DNA of 64,000 nucleotides, taken from Chloroflexota bacterium (GTDB lineage Bacteria > Chloroflexota > Dehalococcoidia > Tepidiformales > Tepidiformaceae). The translations under genes were made by a program, and so were the position numbers. The stretch is taken from positions 62,001 through 126,000 of the forward strand of contig JACPOQ010000051.1 of the NCBI GenBank assembly GCA_016191435.1, written 5' to 3'. Positions 53,955 through 62,377 of the stretch are shown piece after piece (position 1 is the first letter of the stretch; each line of letters begins with the position of its first letter). The notes under the pieces are model-generated. The model saw only the letters and a list, made by a program, of their open reading frames with translations. It had not been told where the DNA came from and made no database searches.

Positions 53955-54833
53955 TTACAGCTTCGCGAGCTGCGGCACGAGGTCGCGGGCGACCGTTTGG
54001 AACGGGCGGAGGGTCTCGCAGCCGGCGAGGTAGCCGATGGCCGTATCGGTGCCGGCTTCCGCGAGCGCGCCGAGGCGCTCTAGCTCGCGGCCGGCGTGCT
54101 CGCCGTTGGGCCCGACGTTGACGCGGGTGAGGACGGTCTTCTCGATGGAGGCGTAATCGCGCCCAACGTCGTCGCAGTGCTGACGGATGATGTCGAACTT
54201 GCGGCGCACGAACTCAGGGCTCTCGCCGAATATGTTGCAGGCGTCGGCGTACTTCGCCACGAGCCTCAGCGTCTTCTTCTCGCCGCCCCCGCCAATGAGG
54301 ATGGGCGGGTGCGGCCGGGAAATCGATTGCGGCGAGTTGAGCGTCTCGGCGAGGCGATAGTGCTTGCCTTCGCAGGGGCCAACGTCATCGGACCACATCT
54401 GCAGGCAGACCTTCAGTGCCTCTTCCAGCCGTTCGAAGCGTTCGCGCAGTGGCGGGAATGGGATGCCCAGCCCGAGGTGCTCGCGTTCGTACCAGGCGGC
54501 GCCGATGCCGAGCATCGCCCGCCCGCCGGAGAGCACGTCGAGCGTCGTCACCTGCTTGGCGAGGATGCCCGGGTGCCGGTAGGTGACGCCCGTGACCATC
54601 GTCCCGAGCCGCGCCGTCTTCGTGTGCGCGGCGAGGAAGCCGAGCGCGGTGTACGCCTCCAGCATCTCGTTTTGCGCAGGTCCCACGTTCGGGATCTGGA
54701 ACAGGTGGTCCATCAGCCAGATAGAGCTGTAGCCGGCCGCCTCGGCCTCGTTCGCGACCTCGCCCAGCCGGGAGGCGAACGCCGCCGGTGCGAGGCCCCA
54801 GGTGAAGTTGGGGATCTGCAGTCCAAGTTTCAT
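53955..54833 (-). CDS. LLM-class (F420-dependent-type) oxidoreductase
   Basis: Luciferase-like monooxygenase-fold protein of 292 residues. The start MKLGLQIPNFTWGLAPAAFA, AGYSSIWLMDHLFQIP, TARLGTMVTGVTYRHP and LDVLSGGRAMLGIGAAWYER mark the subfamily that uses F420 or FMN in actinobacteria and Chloroflexota. RPHPPILIGGGGEKKTLRLV is the conserved central segment. Cofactor choice and substrate are not decided by sequence. It stands alone upstream of a heptamer-rich spacer. Confidence 0.9.
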   Translation of the reverse strand: MKLGLQIPNFTWGLAPAAFASRLGEVANEAEAAGYSSIWLMDHLFQIPNVGPAQNEMLEAYTALGFLAAHTKTARLGTMVTGVTYRHPGILAKQVTTLDVLSGGRAMLGIGAAWYEREHLGLGIPFPPLRERFERLEEALKVCLQMWSDDVGPCEGKHYRLAETLNSPQSISRPHPPILIGGGGEKKTLRLVAKYADACNIFGESPEFVRRKFDIIRQHCDDVGRDYASIEKTVLTRVNVGPNGEHAGRELERLGALAEAGTDTAIGYLAGCETLRPFQTVARDLVPQLAKL

Positions 54834-54842
54834 GCGAGCTCC

Positions 54843-54990
54843 GTTTGGCCGTTGGGCGTTGGCTGTTGGCCATTGGCAAGAAAGCGGGCGAAAGGTCGGG
54901 CACCGTTCTCACGGGCGTGGCACCGGCCCGGGTTCGGGGGCTTGGCGAGACCTCCCGGCGTGGTTCCAGCCAATGGCCAATGGCCAATGG
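54843..54990. repeat. Inverted pair of heptamer arrays beside tRNA-Ser
   Basis: GTTTGGCC, GTTGGGC, GTTGGCT, GTTGGCC, ATTGGCA at 54843-54878 and three CCAATGG units at 54970-54990. They are complementary families in opposite orientation across the 162-base spacer between the oxidoreductase and the tRNA. Confidence 0.85.
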
Positions 54991-54995
54991 CTAAC

Positions 54996-55085
54996 TGGCG
55001 GAGAGGGTGGGATTTGAACCCACGAGGGACTTGCGCCCCTACACGATTTCCAGTCGTGCCTGATCGACCACTCCAGCACCTCTCC
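54996..55085 (-). tRNA. tRNA-Ser (GGA)
   Basis: Minus-strand 90-base tRNA. The acceptor GGAGAGG (55085-55079) pairs with CCTCTCC, followed by G and an encoded CCA (54998-54996). The anticodon stem CACGACT/AATCGTG surrounds GGA, the codon UCC reader. A long variable arm (TAGGGGCGCAAGTCCCTC region) marks it as class II, and the T loop is GGTTCAAATCC. Confidence 0.96.
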
Positions 55086-55147
55086 GCGCGCGGACTGGAT
55101 CATGGTACGGGACGGGTGGGGGTCGGGCCATTGGCCGGGGCAACTTC

Positions 55148-55717
55148 CTACTGCAGTTGCAGCAGGAACGCGCCGGAGCGGTCGCGGGCTTCGATGCGGA
55201 TCGTGGCCGGGCCGGCCGGGTGGTCGAACGTGACGGCGAACATCTGTGGCGTCGCGCTGTCGCCGTCGCTGCCGATGAGCACGCCATCGATGAACACCTG
55301 GACTTCGGCTTTGTGGCGGAGGCGCAGTTCGTGCAGGCCGGCCGGGAGGGCGACGTTCGCCTCGGCGGTGAGGCTCCAGTTGTCGTCCTTCATGTCGGGG
55401 TAGGGCGCGGCCGGGTAACTGATATCAAGCGTCGTGAAGAACCGGTTCGAATCTTCCGCCGCGGCGGACGACGGTCCGCGGAAGAAGCGCACGTTCCAGC
55501 CGCCGGTAGGCTCCGTGACGGCAACCGGCGGGACACGGGTGGGGGTGGGCGTGGGCGCCGCCGGCGCCGGCGTCGCGGTGGCAACCGGGGAGCCGAAGTA
55601 GACGTCTTTGACTCTGGCGGTCTCGCCCGAACCGGGGCTGAAGAAGGCCGCCGCCACGGCGAGCGCGGCCGCAAGGATGACCAGCCCGCCGATATCGCGG
55701 CGGCTCAGGCGTGACAC
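55148..55717 (-). CDS. Membrane-anchored PA14-like domain protein
   Basis: Protein of 189 residues with an N-terminal anchor (GGLVILAAALAVAAAFF), a TPTP-rich stalk and a C-terminal beta-rich domain: WNVRFFRGPSSAAAEDSNRF, WSLTAEANVALPAGLHELRL, RHKAEVQVFIDGVLIG and IRIEARDRSGAFLLQLQ. This order resembles PA14/GLEYA-like carbohydrate-binding domains, outside the cell. No enzyme is attached. Same strand as the tRNA, 62 bases upstream. Confidence 0.7.
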   Translation of the reverse strand: MSRLSRRDIGGLVILAAALAVAAAFFSPGSGETARVKDVYFGSPVATATPAPAAPTPTPTRVPPVAVTEPTGGWNVRFFRGPSSAAAEDSNRFFTTLDISYPAAPYPDMKDDNWSLTAEANVALPAGLHELRLRHKAEVQVFIDGVLIGSDGDSATPQMFAVTFDHPAGPATIRIEARDRSGAFLLQLQ

Positions 55718-55791
55718 GGGGACAAGTGTCGCCGCTCGCGGGCGAAAGGGAAATGCGCGATGTAACGGCGGGGTTCAGCGGGAGGGGGAAG

Positions 55792-55812
55792 TCCCGAGTC
55801 CTGAGTGCTGAG
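55792..55812. repeat. Short heptamer array, CTGAGT type
   Basis: CCCGAGT, CCTGAGT, GCTGAGG in the spacer between the PA14-like gene and the crotonase gene. Confidence 0.6.
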
Positions 55813-55866
55813 GAACCCCGAGGCCCACCCCCCGCGATTTCTGGCGACCGTCCATTGTCAGCCGCC

Positions 55867-56703
55867 CTACCGGCCCTCGAAACGGGGGTCCCGCTTTTCC
55901 ATGAACGAGAGCACACCTTCGCGGCGATCGAGGGAGGGCTCGATCACGCTGAGGGCGATCCCCGAGAGTTCGAGCGCGCTCTCGAAGTCCAGGTGGGCGG
56001 TTTTCTGCGCGAGCGTCTTGCCCAGCTTCTGCGCGATCGGCGGGCCTGCCTCGACGGCGAGCGCGAGCTCCATCGTCTTCGCCTCCAGCTCCTCCGGGGG
56101 CACGAGGTAGTTCGTGAGCCCGCAATCGTGCGCCTCCTCCGCGGACATGAAACGCCCCGTCGTCATCAGCTCCATGGCCTTGCGCCAGCCGATGATGCGC
56201 GGCAGGCTCCAGAACCCGCCGAGGTCCGCGAACAGGCCGCGCTTCACGTATGCCACCTGGAAGCGCGCCGCGGTCGAGGCAACGGCCATGTCGCAGTGCG
56301 CGACGAGGTCGAACCCGGCGCCGACGGCGACGCCGTTGATGGAGGCGATGACCGGCACCTCCAGCCGCCGCAGCGCGATGTACGCCTCCGATTCGCCGCG
56401 GAAGTGCAGGCGGCTCCCTTCGAGGTCGATGGGCGGCGGCGCGGCCGGTGCGGCGCCTTCGCGGGCGGCGCTGCCGCTGAAGTCCGCGCCGGCGCAAAAG
56501 CCGCGGCCCGCGCCCGTGATCACGAGGCAGCGCACGGAGCGATCCTGGCGGGCGGCGCGGAAGAGGTGTTCCAGCTCGCCGAACATGGGCATGCTCAGCG
56601 CGTTCAGTTTCTCGGGGCGGTTCAGCGTGAGCCAGAGGATGCCGCCGGCATCGCCGCGGCGGTCGGCGAGGATGTTGTCGTAGTTTGCATCTCCCGCAGG
56701 CAC
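55867..56703 (-). CDS. Enoyl-CoA hydratase/isomerase family protein (1)
   Basis: Crotonase-fold protein of 278 residues. CoA- and oxyanion-hole segments: LTLNRPEKLNALSMPMFGEL, ITGAGRGFCAGADFSGSAAR and INGVAVGAGFDLVAHCDMAV. An Ala/Pro-rich insertion (about 85-105) is unusual. The helix ELEAKTMELALAVEAGPPIA and the C-terminal SLDRREGVLSFMEKRDPRF complete it. GTG at 56703 is chosen; it lies two bases after the stop of the next crotonase, so the two are one transcript. The precise reaction (hydratase or isomerase) is open. Confidence 0.87.
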   Translation of the reverse strand: MPAGDANYDNILADRRGDAGGILWLTLNRPEKLNALSMPMFGELEHLFRAARQDRSVRCLVITGAGRGFCAGADFSGSAAREGAAPAAPPPIDLEGSRLHFRGESEAYIALRRLEVPVIASINGVAVGAGFDLVAHCDMAVASTAARFQVAYVKRGLFADLGGFWSLPRIIGWRKAMELMTTGRFMSAEEAHDCGLTNYLVPPEELEAKTMELALAVEAGPPIAQKLGKTLAQKTAHLDFESALELSGIALSVIEPSLDRREGVLSFMEKRDPRFEGR

Positions 56704-56705
56704 GG

Positions 56706-57497
56706 TTATTTCCCCGTGAAGTTCGGTTCGCGCTTCTCCTGAAAGGCGCGGACTGCTTCGCGATGGTCCGACTTCGTCATCGAGACCTCTTCGATGGCGA
56801 GCGAGTAGGGAAGCACCATGTTCGAAATCGCCTTGATGATCTTGTTGACGGCGACCTTGCTCGATTGCACCGCGAAGGGCGCGCCTTTCGCCAACCGCTG
56901 GGCAAGGGCGAGCGCTTCGGGCAGGGCCTGGCCCTCGTCCACCACCTTGTTCACGAGGCCCATCTGTTGCGCCTCTTCGGCGTAGATGAGGTCGCCCGTC
57001 ATGAGCATGTACTTGGCGCGGTTGACTCCGACGAGCAGCGGCCAGATAACGGCGCCGCCATCGCCGGCTGTGATCCCCATCTTCACGTGCGGGTCGCCGA
57101 TGCGGGCGTTGCGGGCGGCGTAGACGACATCGCAGCAGAGCGCGATGGTGGCGCCGAGCCCGGTGCACGGGCCGTTGATGGCGGCGATGATCGGCTTTTC
57201 GAGGTCGAGGATGCCGTCCACGATGCGCCGGGCCTCCTGCATCATCGTGTTCCCGCTCTTCGAGGCCATGGAGGCGCCGGAGAAATCACCGCCGGCGCAG
57301 AAGCCGCGGCCCGCGCCGGTGAGCACGGCGGTGCGCACGTCCGGGTCGGACTGGAGGTCGAGGAAGATGGTGGAGAGTTCGGAGTGCATGGCGCCGTTGA
57401 CGGCGTTGAGGCGCTCGGGGCGGTTGAGGGTGAGGATGGCGACGCCATCGTCGCGCTTATCGATAAGGATGGTTTCGTAGCGTTCCTGGTCAAGCAT
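56706..57497 (-). CDS. Enoyl-CoA hydratase/isomerase family protein (2)
   Basis: Crotonase-fold protein of 263 residues, paired with the previous gene. Segments: ILTLNRPERLNAVNGAMHSE, LTGAGRGFCAGGDFSGASMA and INGPCTGLGATIALCCDVVY, with IGDPHVKMGITAGDGGAVIW. The residue pattern after the oxyanion hole (GITAGDGG) differs from the E-E dyad of classical hydratases, so another crotonase reaction is possible. ATG at 57497 has AGGAGG upstream. Confidence 0.88.
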   Translation of the reverse strand: MLDQERYETILIDKRDDGVAILTLNRPERLNAVNGAMHSELSTIFLDLQSDPDVRTAVLTGAGRGFCAGGDFSGASMASKSGNTMMQEARRIVDGILDLEKPIIAAINGPCTGLGATIALCCDVVYAARNARIGDPHVKMGITAGDGGAVIWPLLVGVNRAKYMLMTGDLIYAEEAQQMGLVNKVVDEGQALPEALALAQRLAKGAPFAVQSSKVAVNKIIKAISNMVLPYSLAIEEVSMTKSDHREAVRAFQEKREPNFTGK

Positions 57498-57612
57498 CAC
57501 GGGCCTCCTGTGGTTGCGCCCTGCATTCTATGCCCATGGGGGAAGGGATGGGGGAGGGTGGACTCTGTCCGGATGCTAGTGCACAGCTTCTTCCTGCAAC
57601 GCCACGACCTTT

Positions 57613-58104
57613 TCAAGCGCACGGTAAATTTCCGAGACTGTCGAGATGCGGCTTGAGTGCTTTCACACCCATCGTGACGGCCATGTACGAAGACTGTGGA
57701 TCTTCCCGGCGAACGAACTCGCACGTGGAGACAGCTTCCAGTTCCCGAACGCCCATGCGCGCGAGAGACCTCGCCAAGGGCTCGACCTTAGCTAGCCTGG
57801 ATCCCGCAAGGATGGTTCGCGCTTCCTCGGCGTGCCTTGGCGCCACCGAGTACCGAGCTCCGTAGCCGCCTGCGCCAGCTTCCGCTTCGACAACGCCAGC
57901 AGCCCGCAACGCCAGGAGCTCGCCATCGAGCTCCCGCGAATACGGGCCATGAAGGTAAAGCGAGAAACGATGCACGTTCGGCAGAAGTCCCCAACCTTCG
58001 GCCAGGAAAAGGAGCTTTTGAACCTGAGTACGACCGACGCGGCTTGACTCCTTGGCCAGAGCATCGATCGCAAAGACCACGGCTGGAAACGACGTCGCTG
58101 TCAT
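57613..58104 (-). CDS. YwgA-like partner protein
   Basis: Protein of 163 residues resembling the YwgA/DUF4065-related group: VVFAIDALAKESSRVGRTQV then QKLLFLAEGWGLLP, FSLYLHGPYSRELDGELLAL and VVEAEAG. In Bacillus subtilis ywgA lies next to the HD-hydrolase gene ywfO, the same pairing as here. The function is unknown. ATG at 58104 has AGGAG nine bases upstream. It overlaps the tail of the HD gene's open frame by more than 300 bases in another frame. Confidence 0.7.
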   Translation of the reverse strand: MTATSFPAVVFAIDALAKESSRVGRTQVQKLLFLAEGWGLLPNVHRFSLYLHGPYSRELDGELLALRAAGVVEAEAGAGGYGARYSVAPRHAEEARTILAGSRLAKVEPLARSLARMGVRELEAVSTCEFVRREDPQSSYMAVTMGVKALKPHLDSLGNLPCA

Positions 58105-59359
58105 AGTGAAGGCTCCTCGGTGGGCCGCCGGGCGACGGCCAAGTAGTCTTTACCACATTACGAACGTCTGTTCTAATACGTTCGTCGCTGAACACCCTGG
58201 CCAGCCAGATCGGCTTGAACCCATCGAGCGTGCCCGAGAGCTCAAGAATGTCGTCCACCTTGTCTGTCTCATGATCGACCACGAGGACCTGCCCCTGCGC
58301 AAGGCTCCTTGTGCTCTTTCGGCTATCGGTCAGAAACACCTGGTCTCCGAATTTCTGTTCAAGGCTGGCCGCCAGGTCTTCGACCAATGTCAGTCGGAGT
58401 CCGAGTTCTCCAGGCGTGAACTCGTAGGCTCTTCGGTAATGCTGGCGCGCGAGGATGGCCTGGGCGTTTCGATCGTCCTGGTGGTCCCGCAACAACATCA
58501 TCGCGCGGACATCGTCCCATTGAAGATAGGAACGCGCGTCCTCCGGATAGCACCCTCCGGGCAAATGCGACTGCAAGAATCTCAGCAGGTGTTCGTCGTA
58601 AGCCACGCGGATGTCGTGGAAGTAAACCTGTGAGAACATAAAGTACCGCGCGGTCAACAAGCCCTCCGCTGCATACCGGCCGCCGTGCTCGACCGCCAGC
58701 GTGGGGTCCCCTTCCGGTGCCTTGGCGAGCATGAGGGTCTCCACCATCCTCGGCAGGTCATACTTCCCGTAGCTGACGCCACACATTTGTGAATCCCGCC
58801 ACAGGTAATCCATTCTGTCCACGCCGAGGTCGCCAGTAATGACCTCCTTGGCTACAAGGGCAGCCTGACTCGTTGGCGTGCCAAGACCGGTCGCGACGAA
58901 GGCCACCTCCGCCGGATCCAAGCGGTATGTTCCGTGCCCCGCGAGAATCGAGGCGATGGTATCGTCCAAAATGATGACCACTGTCATCTGCTCATGGTTC
59001 TTGATCGTATCGGTAAACAGTCGATCGCCTGCGTGAGAAAACGGCGCATGGCCAACGTCGTGAAGGAGAGCGGCCGCTCGGATAACGGCGCGCCAGCGCC
59101 TTTGCGAGTGCTCGTCCCCGAAGACAGCCCTCGATTCATCCGGCGAATTCCGGGCGATAGCGTCGAATGCACGACCCGCCAGTTCCATCGTCCCCAGCGC
59201 ATGTTCGAACCTCGTGTGGGTGGCGCCAGGGTAGACAAGATATGACAGGGCCAACTGGTGGATGTACTTCAACCGTTGAACCGCCGGGCTGTCGATGAGG
59301 AGGCGTTCAACATCATCCAGATAGATGAACCCATGAAGGGAGTCCCGAATTTCGCTCAA
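57788..59359 (-). CDS. HD-domain phosphohydrolase, YwfO/SAMHD1-like, with aberrant C-terminal readthrough
   Basis: Probable dNTP- or nucleotide-phosphate hydrolase. The N-terminal part is canonical: IYLDDVERLLIDSPAVQRLKYIHQ, the first HD-motif His in GATHTRFEHALGTMELAG, AALLHDVGHAPFSHAGDRLF with the His-Asp pair, and DLGVDRMDYLWRDS. The family should end near residue 415 (IWLARVFSDERIRTDVRN). Here the frame continues about 105 more residues in Arg/Ser/Gly-rich sequence that is simply ywgA read out of frame. The true stop has probably been lost by mutation or a small frameshift near 58110-58150. Confidence 0.78.
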   Translation of the reverse strand: MSEIRDSLHGFIYLDDVERLLIDSPAVQRLKYIHQLALSYLVYPGATHTRFEHALGTMELAGRAFDAIARNSPDESRAVFGDEHSQRRWRAVIRAAALLHDVGHAPFSHAGDRLFTDTIKNHEQMTVVIILDDTIASILAGHGTYRLDPAEVAFVATGLGTPTSQAALVAKEVITGDLGVDRMDYLWRDSQMCGVSYGKYDLPRMVETLMLAKAPEGDPTLAVEHGGRYAAEGLLTARYFMFSQVYFHDIRVAYDEHLLRFLQSHLPGGCYPEDARSYLQWDDVRAMMLLRDHQDDRNAQAILARQHYRRAYEFTPGELGLRLTLVEDLAASLEQKFGDQVFLTDSRKSTRSLAQGQVLVVDHETDKVDDILELSGTLDGFKPIWLARVFSDERIRTDVRNVVKTTWPSPGGPPRSLHYDSDVVSSRGLCDRCSGQGVKPRRSYSGSKAPFPGRRLGTSAERASFLALPSWPVFAGARWRAPGVAGCWRCRSGSWRRRLRSSVLGGAKARRGSANHPCGIQAS

Positions 59360-59470
59360 TTAGCTATTCACCTAATCAGTTTCCGACGCTACTCCCTCGC
59401 GTGAGTTCGCTCAAGGTCGAGGCTCCAACCTCGCGTAGCGGATTTAGCGTCCCGCCCGGCCCAACGCCCC

Positions 59471-59887
59471 CTACCGCAACAGGATCGACCCGAGGTGGTG
59501 GTCCGTGACGTCCCCGGTCGCGGTAACGGTGAAGTTCGAGCTGATGTAGCCGGAAGCGCCGGCGAAAACCCCCGCCCCCGAATCGACCTTCCAGGTGATG
59601 GCGCCGGCGTTGCGGCCGTCGGCGGCGGGGGCCATACTGCCGCGCGCCAGCTCGCTGAACTGGATCGAATTGCCGCCGCCGAAGTCGATGGCGCCGTCCT
59701 CCGCGAACGTGCCATCGGCGCCGATGCGGACCGTGGAGGCGAACGTCGCGTGGTCCAGCGTGGCAGGCGCACTGCCCGATACTGGCGTGAGCCCAGCCGC
59801 ATGCGCCTCCACCGTGAGCACGTGGCCCGTCTCGTCCGCGGGCGCCCCCTTGCCGTGAAAGGTCATGGCGTAGGCGAATCGTGGCAT
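59471..59887 (-). CDS. Hypothetical beta-barrel-like protein (138 aa)
   Basis: Product of 138 residues, mostly short beta strands with Gly/Ala turns: PRFAYAMTFHGKGAPADETG then VLTVEAHAAGLTP, GSMAPAADGRNAGAITWKVD and SGAGVFAGASGYISSNFTVT. The pattern (build-up of a signal, then 'background from zero to one' strands) resembles small eight-stranded calycin-like or DUF3224-like proteins, but I cannot assign it. No signal peptide. ATG at 59887 has AGGAG nine bases upstream. Confidence 0.65.
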   Translation of the reverse strand: MPRFAYAMTFHGKGAPADETGHVLTVEAHAAGLTPVSGSAPATLDHATFASTVRIGADGTFAEDGAIDFGGGNSIQFSELARGSMAPAADGRNAGAITWKVDSGAGVFAGASGYISSNFTVTATGDVTDHHLGSILLR

Positions 59888-59929
59888 GGGACGCTCCTCG
59901 GGGTGGATGGCGCAGGATAGCAGATGGGC

Positions 59930-59996
59930 GTTGGGCGTTGGGCATTGGCCGGAAAGCGGCGCTCGGCCAGGCTCACTCGAAACTCAGGCCTCGGGC
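59930..59996. repeat. Both heptamer families side by side
   Basis: GTTGGGC, GTTGGGC, ATTGGCC at 59930-59950 and ACTCGAA, ACTCAGG, CCTCGGG at 59975-59995. It is the only spacer seen that carries both unit families in one place; it ends at the stop codon of the next gene. Confidence 0.8.
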
Positions 59997-60941
59997 CTAC
60001 TCCCGCGCCAGCTCCCCGAGCGCCGCGAGCGTGCGGTCGAGCGATTCGGGGTCCCCTGGCGGGATGATCGGCATGGCGAGGAGCTCGCCCGCGCCGAACG
60101 AGGGCAGGGCACGGAGCCGCTCCTTCACCTCCACGGCGCTGCCCCAGACCACGAGGGCATCGACCATCCGCGGCGAGAGTTCGCCCTCCTTGGCCTCCGG
60201 GAAGCCGGCATCCTGGAACATCTGCGAATAGAACGGTACGCGCGGGTAGAAACCGATCTGGCGGGCGGCGCCCTGCCGCACAGCCTCGCCGTCTTCGCTG
60301 ACCACCACGGGCACATGGGCGATGAGCGGCGGCGCCGAGCGGCCGGCCTTCGCCGCGCCCGCCTGGATCGCCGGCACGGCGACATCGCGGAGGTAGGGCA
60401 GCGGGCAGACCCACGAGATGGCGCCGTCGGCGAGCTCGCCGCACACGCGGAAGCCGTTTGGCCGCAGGGCCGAGGCCATGACGTGCACGCCGGTCGGCGC
60501 GGCGAGTTGCGCGTGCGCGTGCAGCCGTTCGCCGTCGAAATCGACCTTGCCGTCGTTCAGCGCCGCGCGGAGGACCTGGAGGTATTCGCGCAGGTGCTGC
60601 AGCGGGCGTTCGAAGGGGATCCCGAACATCCCCTCGACTGACGGCTTGTGGCTGGGCCCGACCCCAAGCCGCAGCCGTCCCGGCGCGAGCGCATCGACCG
60701 CGACGGCGCCCTGGACCATGGCCAGCGGGTGGCGCGGGAACGTGGGGACGATGGACGTGCCGAACTGGATGCGCTCGGTCTTCATCGCCGCCGCGGCGAG
60801 CACGGCGAAGGGGTCGGCGGCGACGCCCCCGCTCGTGAGCCAGGCGCAATCGATGCCCGCACGTTCGGCCGCGACAATGCCCTCGACCAGCTTCACGGCG
60901 TTCGGCTGGCCGATGTGGACCCCGATGGTAAGACCGTTCAT
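59997..60941 (-). CDS. LLM-class (F420-dependent-type) oxidoreductase, second copy
   Basis: Luciferase-fold protein of 314 residues, only distantly similar to the one at 53955. Segments: MNGLTIGVHIGQPNAVKLVE, AGIDCAWLTSGGVAADPFAV, IQFGTSIVPTFPRHPLAMVQ and LAPGRLRLGVGPSHKP. This subfamily includes F420-dependent dehydrogenases. ATG at 60941 has AGGAG ten bases upstream. It is on the same strand and a short distance from the rhodanese gene. Confidence 0.88.
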   Translation of the reverse strand: MNGLTIGVHIGQPNAVKLVEGIVAAERAGIDCAWLTSGGVAADPFAVLAAAAMKTERIQFGTSIVPTFPRHPLAMVQGAVAVDALAPGRLRLGVGPSHKPSVEGMFGIPFERPLQHLREYLQVLRAALNDGKVDFDGERLHAHAQLAAPTGVHVMASALRPNGFRVCGELADGAISWVCPLPYLRDVAVPAIQAGAAKAGRSAPPLIAHVPVVVSEDGEAVRQGAARQIGFYPRVPFYSQMFQDAGFPEAKEGELSPRMVDALVVWGSAVEVKERLRALPSFGAGELLAMPIIPPGDPESLDRTLAALGELARE

Positions 60942-61109
60942 GGATGTGTACTCCTGCGGTTCCACCTTAGCGAGCGGCAGCGGGCCGGGACAAGGCGGCG
61001 GCCCGCCGTCGCCGGCCGCGGTCGAGGCCGTGCTCCAGCGGCTCCTGCGCTCCGCAGCGGCGGCGGTGCTGGCCGCGATTTCGCCGACCCTGGCCCGAGG
61101 CTCCGCACC

Positions 61110-62003
61110 TCAGGCGCGCGGGCTCGTTTCCATGGGGAGCGAGGGGTCCGCGGCCCACTCCGAGAGTGAGGCGTCGTAGACGGCGACGTCCCCGAAGCCG
61201 GCCATGATAGCGGCGAAGGCGGCGCTGCTGGCCGCGATCCCGCCGCCGCAGTACGTGATCATGCGGTCGCCCGGGCGGACGCCGGCGGCCTCGAAGCGGC
61301 GGCGGATCTCGGTGGTGCCGAGGTAGGTCTGAGTATCCGGGTCAACGACGCCGGCCGCGCCCATGGCGGGGACGTTGACGCTGCCGCGGATGTGGCCCGG
61401 CCGCCCGTAGGGCGCGACATCGCCGCGATGCTGCGCCGGGCTGAGCGCGTTCACGAGACAGGACTGGCCCGCCGCCATCGCCTCCAGCACATCCTCTTTC
61501 GTGGCGATGAGGCCCGGCCGCGGCCTGGCGGTGAACACGGCCGGCGCCGGGGGCGCCGCATCCGTCGCTATCGGGCGCTGCTCGCCGGCCCATTTCGTCC
61601 AGCCGCCATCGAGCAGGCGGGCGTTGGTGAAGCCGAAGGCGCGGAGCATCCACCAGACGCGCGCCGCCCACATGTTGCCCGCGCGGTCGTACAGCACCAC
61701 CTGCGAGCCGTCGCCGACGCCGTAACGGCCCATCGCCGCGGCGAATTGCGCCGACGGCGGCATCATGAACCGCAGCGCCTGGGCGTGGTCGCTCAGGTCG
61801 CCGGGGATATCGGCGAAAACGGAACCGGGGACGTGGCCCGCGGCCCAGTCTTCCCGCCCCGAGACGACCGCGTAGCCGGGCTTGCCGTCATCGCGCGGGC
61901 GCAGGAACACCGTGCATTCGAGCACGCGCAGGCCGGGGTCGCCCAGGTGGGCGGCGAGCCAATCCGTGGTCGCGAGATAGTGGTCGCGGTCGTCTGGCGG
62001 CAT
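61110..62003 (-). CDS. Thiosulfate/3-mercaptopyruvate-type sulfurtransferase (double rhodanese)
   Basis: Two-rhodanese-domain enzyme of 297 residues. The N-terminal (inactive) domain has YAVVSGREDWAAGHVPGSVF and VVLYDRAGNMWAARVWWMLR; the C-terminal domain carries the catalytic cysteine in RMITYCGGGIAASSAAFAAI, with GRPGHIRGSVNVPAMGAAGV. The CGGGIAA active loop resembles the thiosulfate class (CRxGxT/S loops being more typical of mercaptopyruvate enzymes). The role could be sulfur transfer or detoxification. Confidence 0.9.
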   Translation of the reverse strand: MPPDDRDHYLATTDWLAAHLGDPGLRVLECTVFLRPRDDGKPGYAVVSGREDWAAGHVPGSVFADIPGDLSDHAQALRFMMPPSAQFAAAMGRYGVGDGSQVVLYDRAGNMWAARVWWMLRAFGFTNARLLDGGWTKWAGEQRPIATDAAPPAPAVFTARPRPGLIATKEDVLEAMAAGQSCLVNALSPAQHRGDVAPYGRPGHIRGSVNVPAMGAAGVVDPDTQTYLGTTEIRRRFEAAGVRPGDRMITYCGGGIAASSAAFAAIMAGFGDVAVYDASLSEWAADPSLPMETSPRA

Positions 62004-62377
62004 CGCGGGTCCCTCAACGGTCCGAGTGCCGCGATTGTGACACCCGCCGTCGATTTCGCAACCATGCCGGACGGCGTTTCTCGTCGCACTCCTGGCCTCA
62101 GACGGCGCGTGCCGGCGTTGTTTCGAGTTCGAGCAGGCGCGCACGGTCACCGCCTCGTGGTAGCCCAGGGCCCGCTGTTCGTCACGCCCGACCCCGGCCA
62201 GATTGTGCGCATGCACACTGTTATTTTCGGGTCCTGAGGAGGGCCACCAATGGCGCACGGCCGATCCCGTCTCCGCGAGCAAGCAAGAGGGCCTGCGCCT
62301 CGTAGCGAAGGCGGCTCACCCCTTCCGCGGCCGCCGCTCCGCACGCATCGAGCTCTGCGCCCTCGGCGCCCCTGTGG
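62004..62377. other. Spacer between rhodanese and crotonase genes, no gene recognised
   Basis: A 374-base spacer with no supported gene. It contains a CGAGCAAGCAAGAGG stretch (62275-62289) reminiscent of, but not clearly equal to, the AAGCAAGCGG core of the REP ends. No heptamer array or promoter is recognised. Confidence 0.45.

Noticed and set aside
62150-62290. A further REP-like copy upstream of the third crotonase gene
   Set aside because: Only a short CAAGCAAG word matches; the palindromic end is not present.
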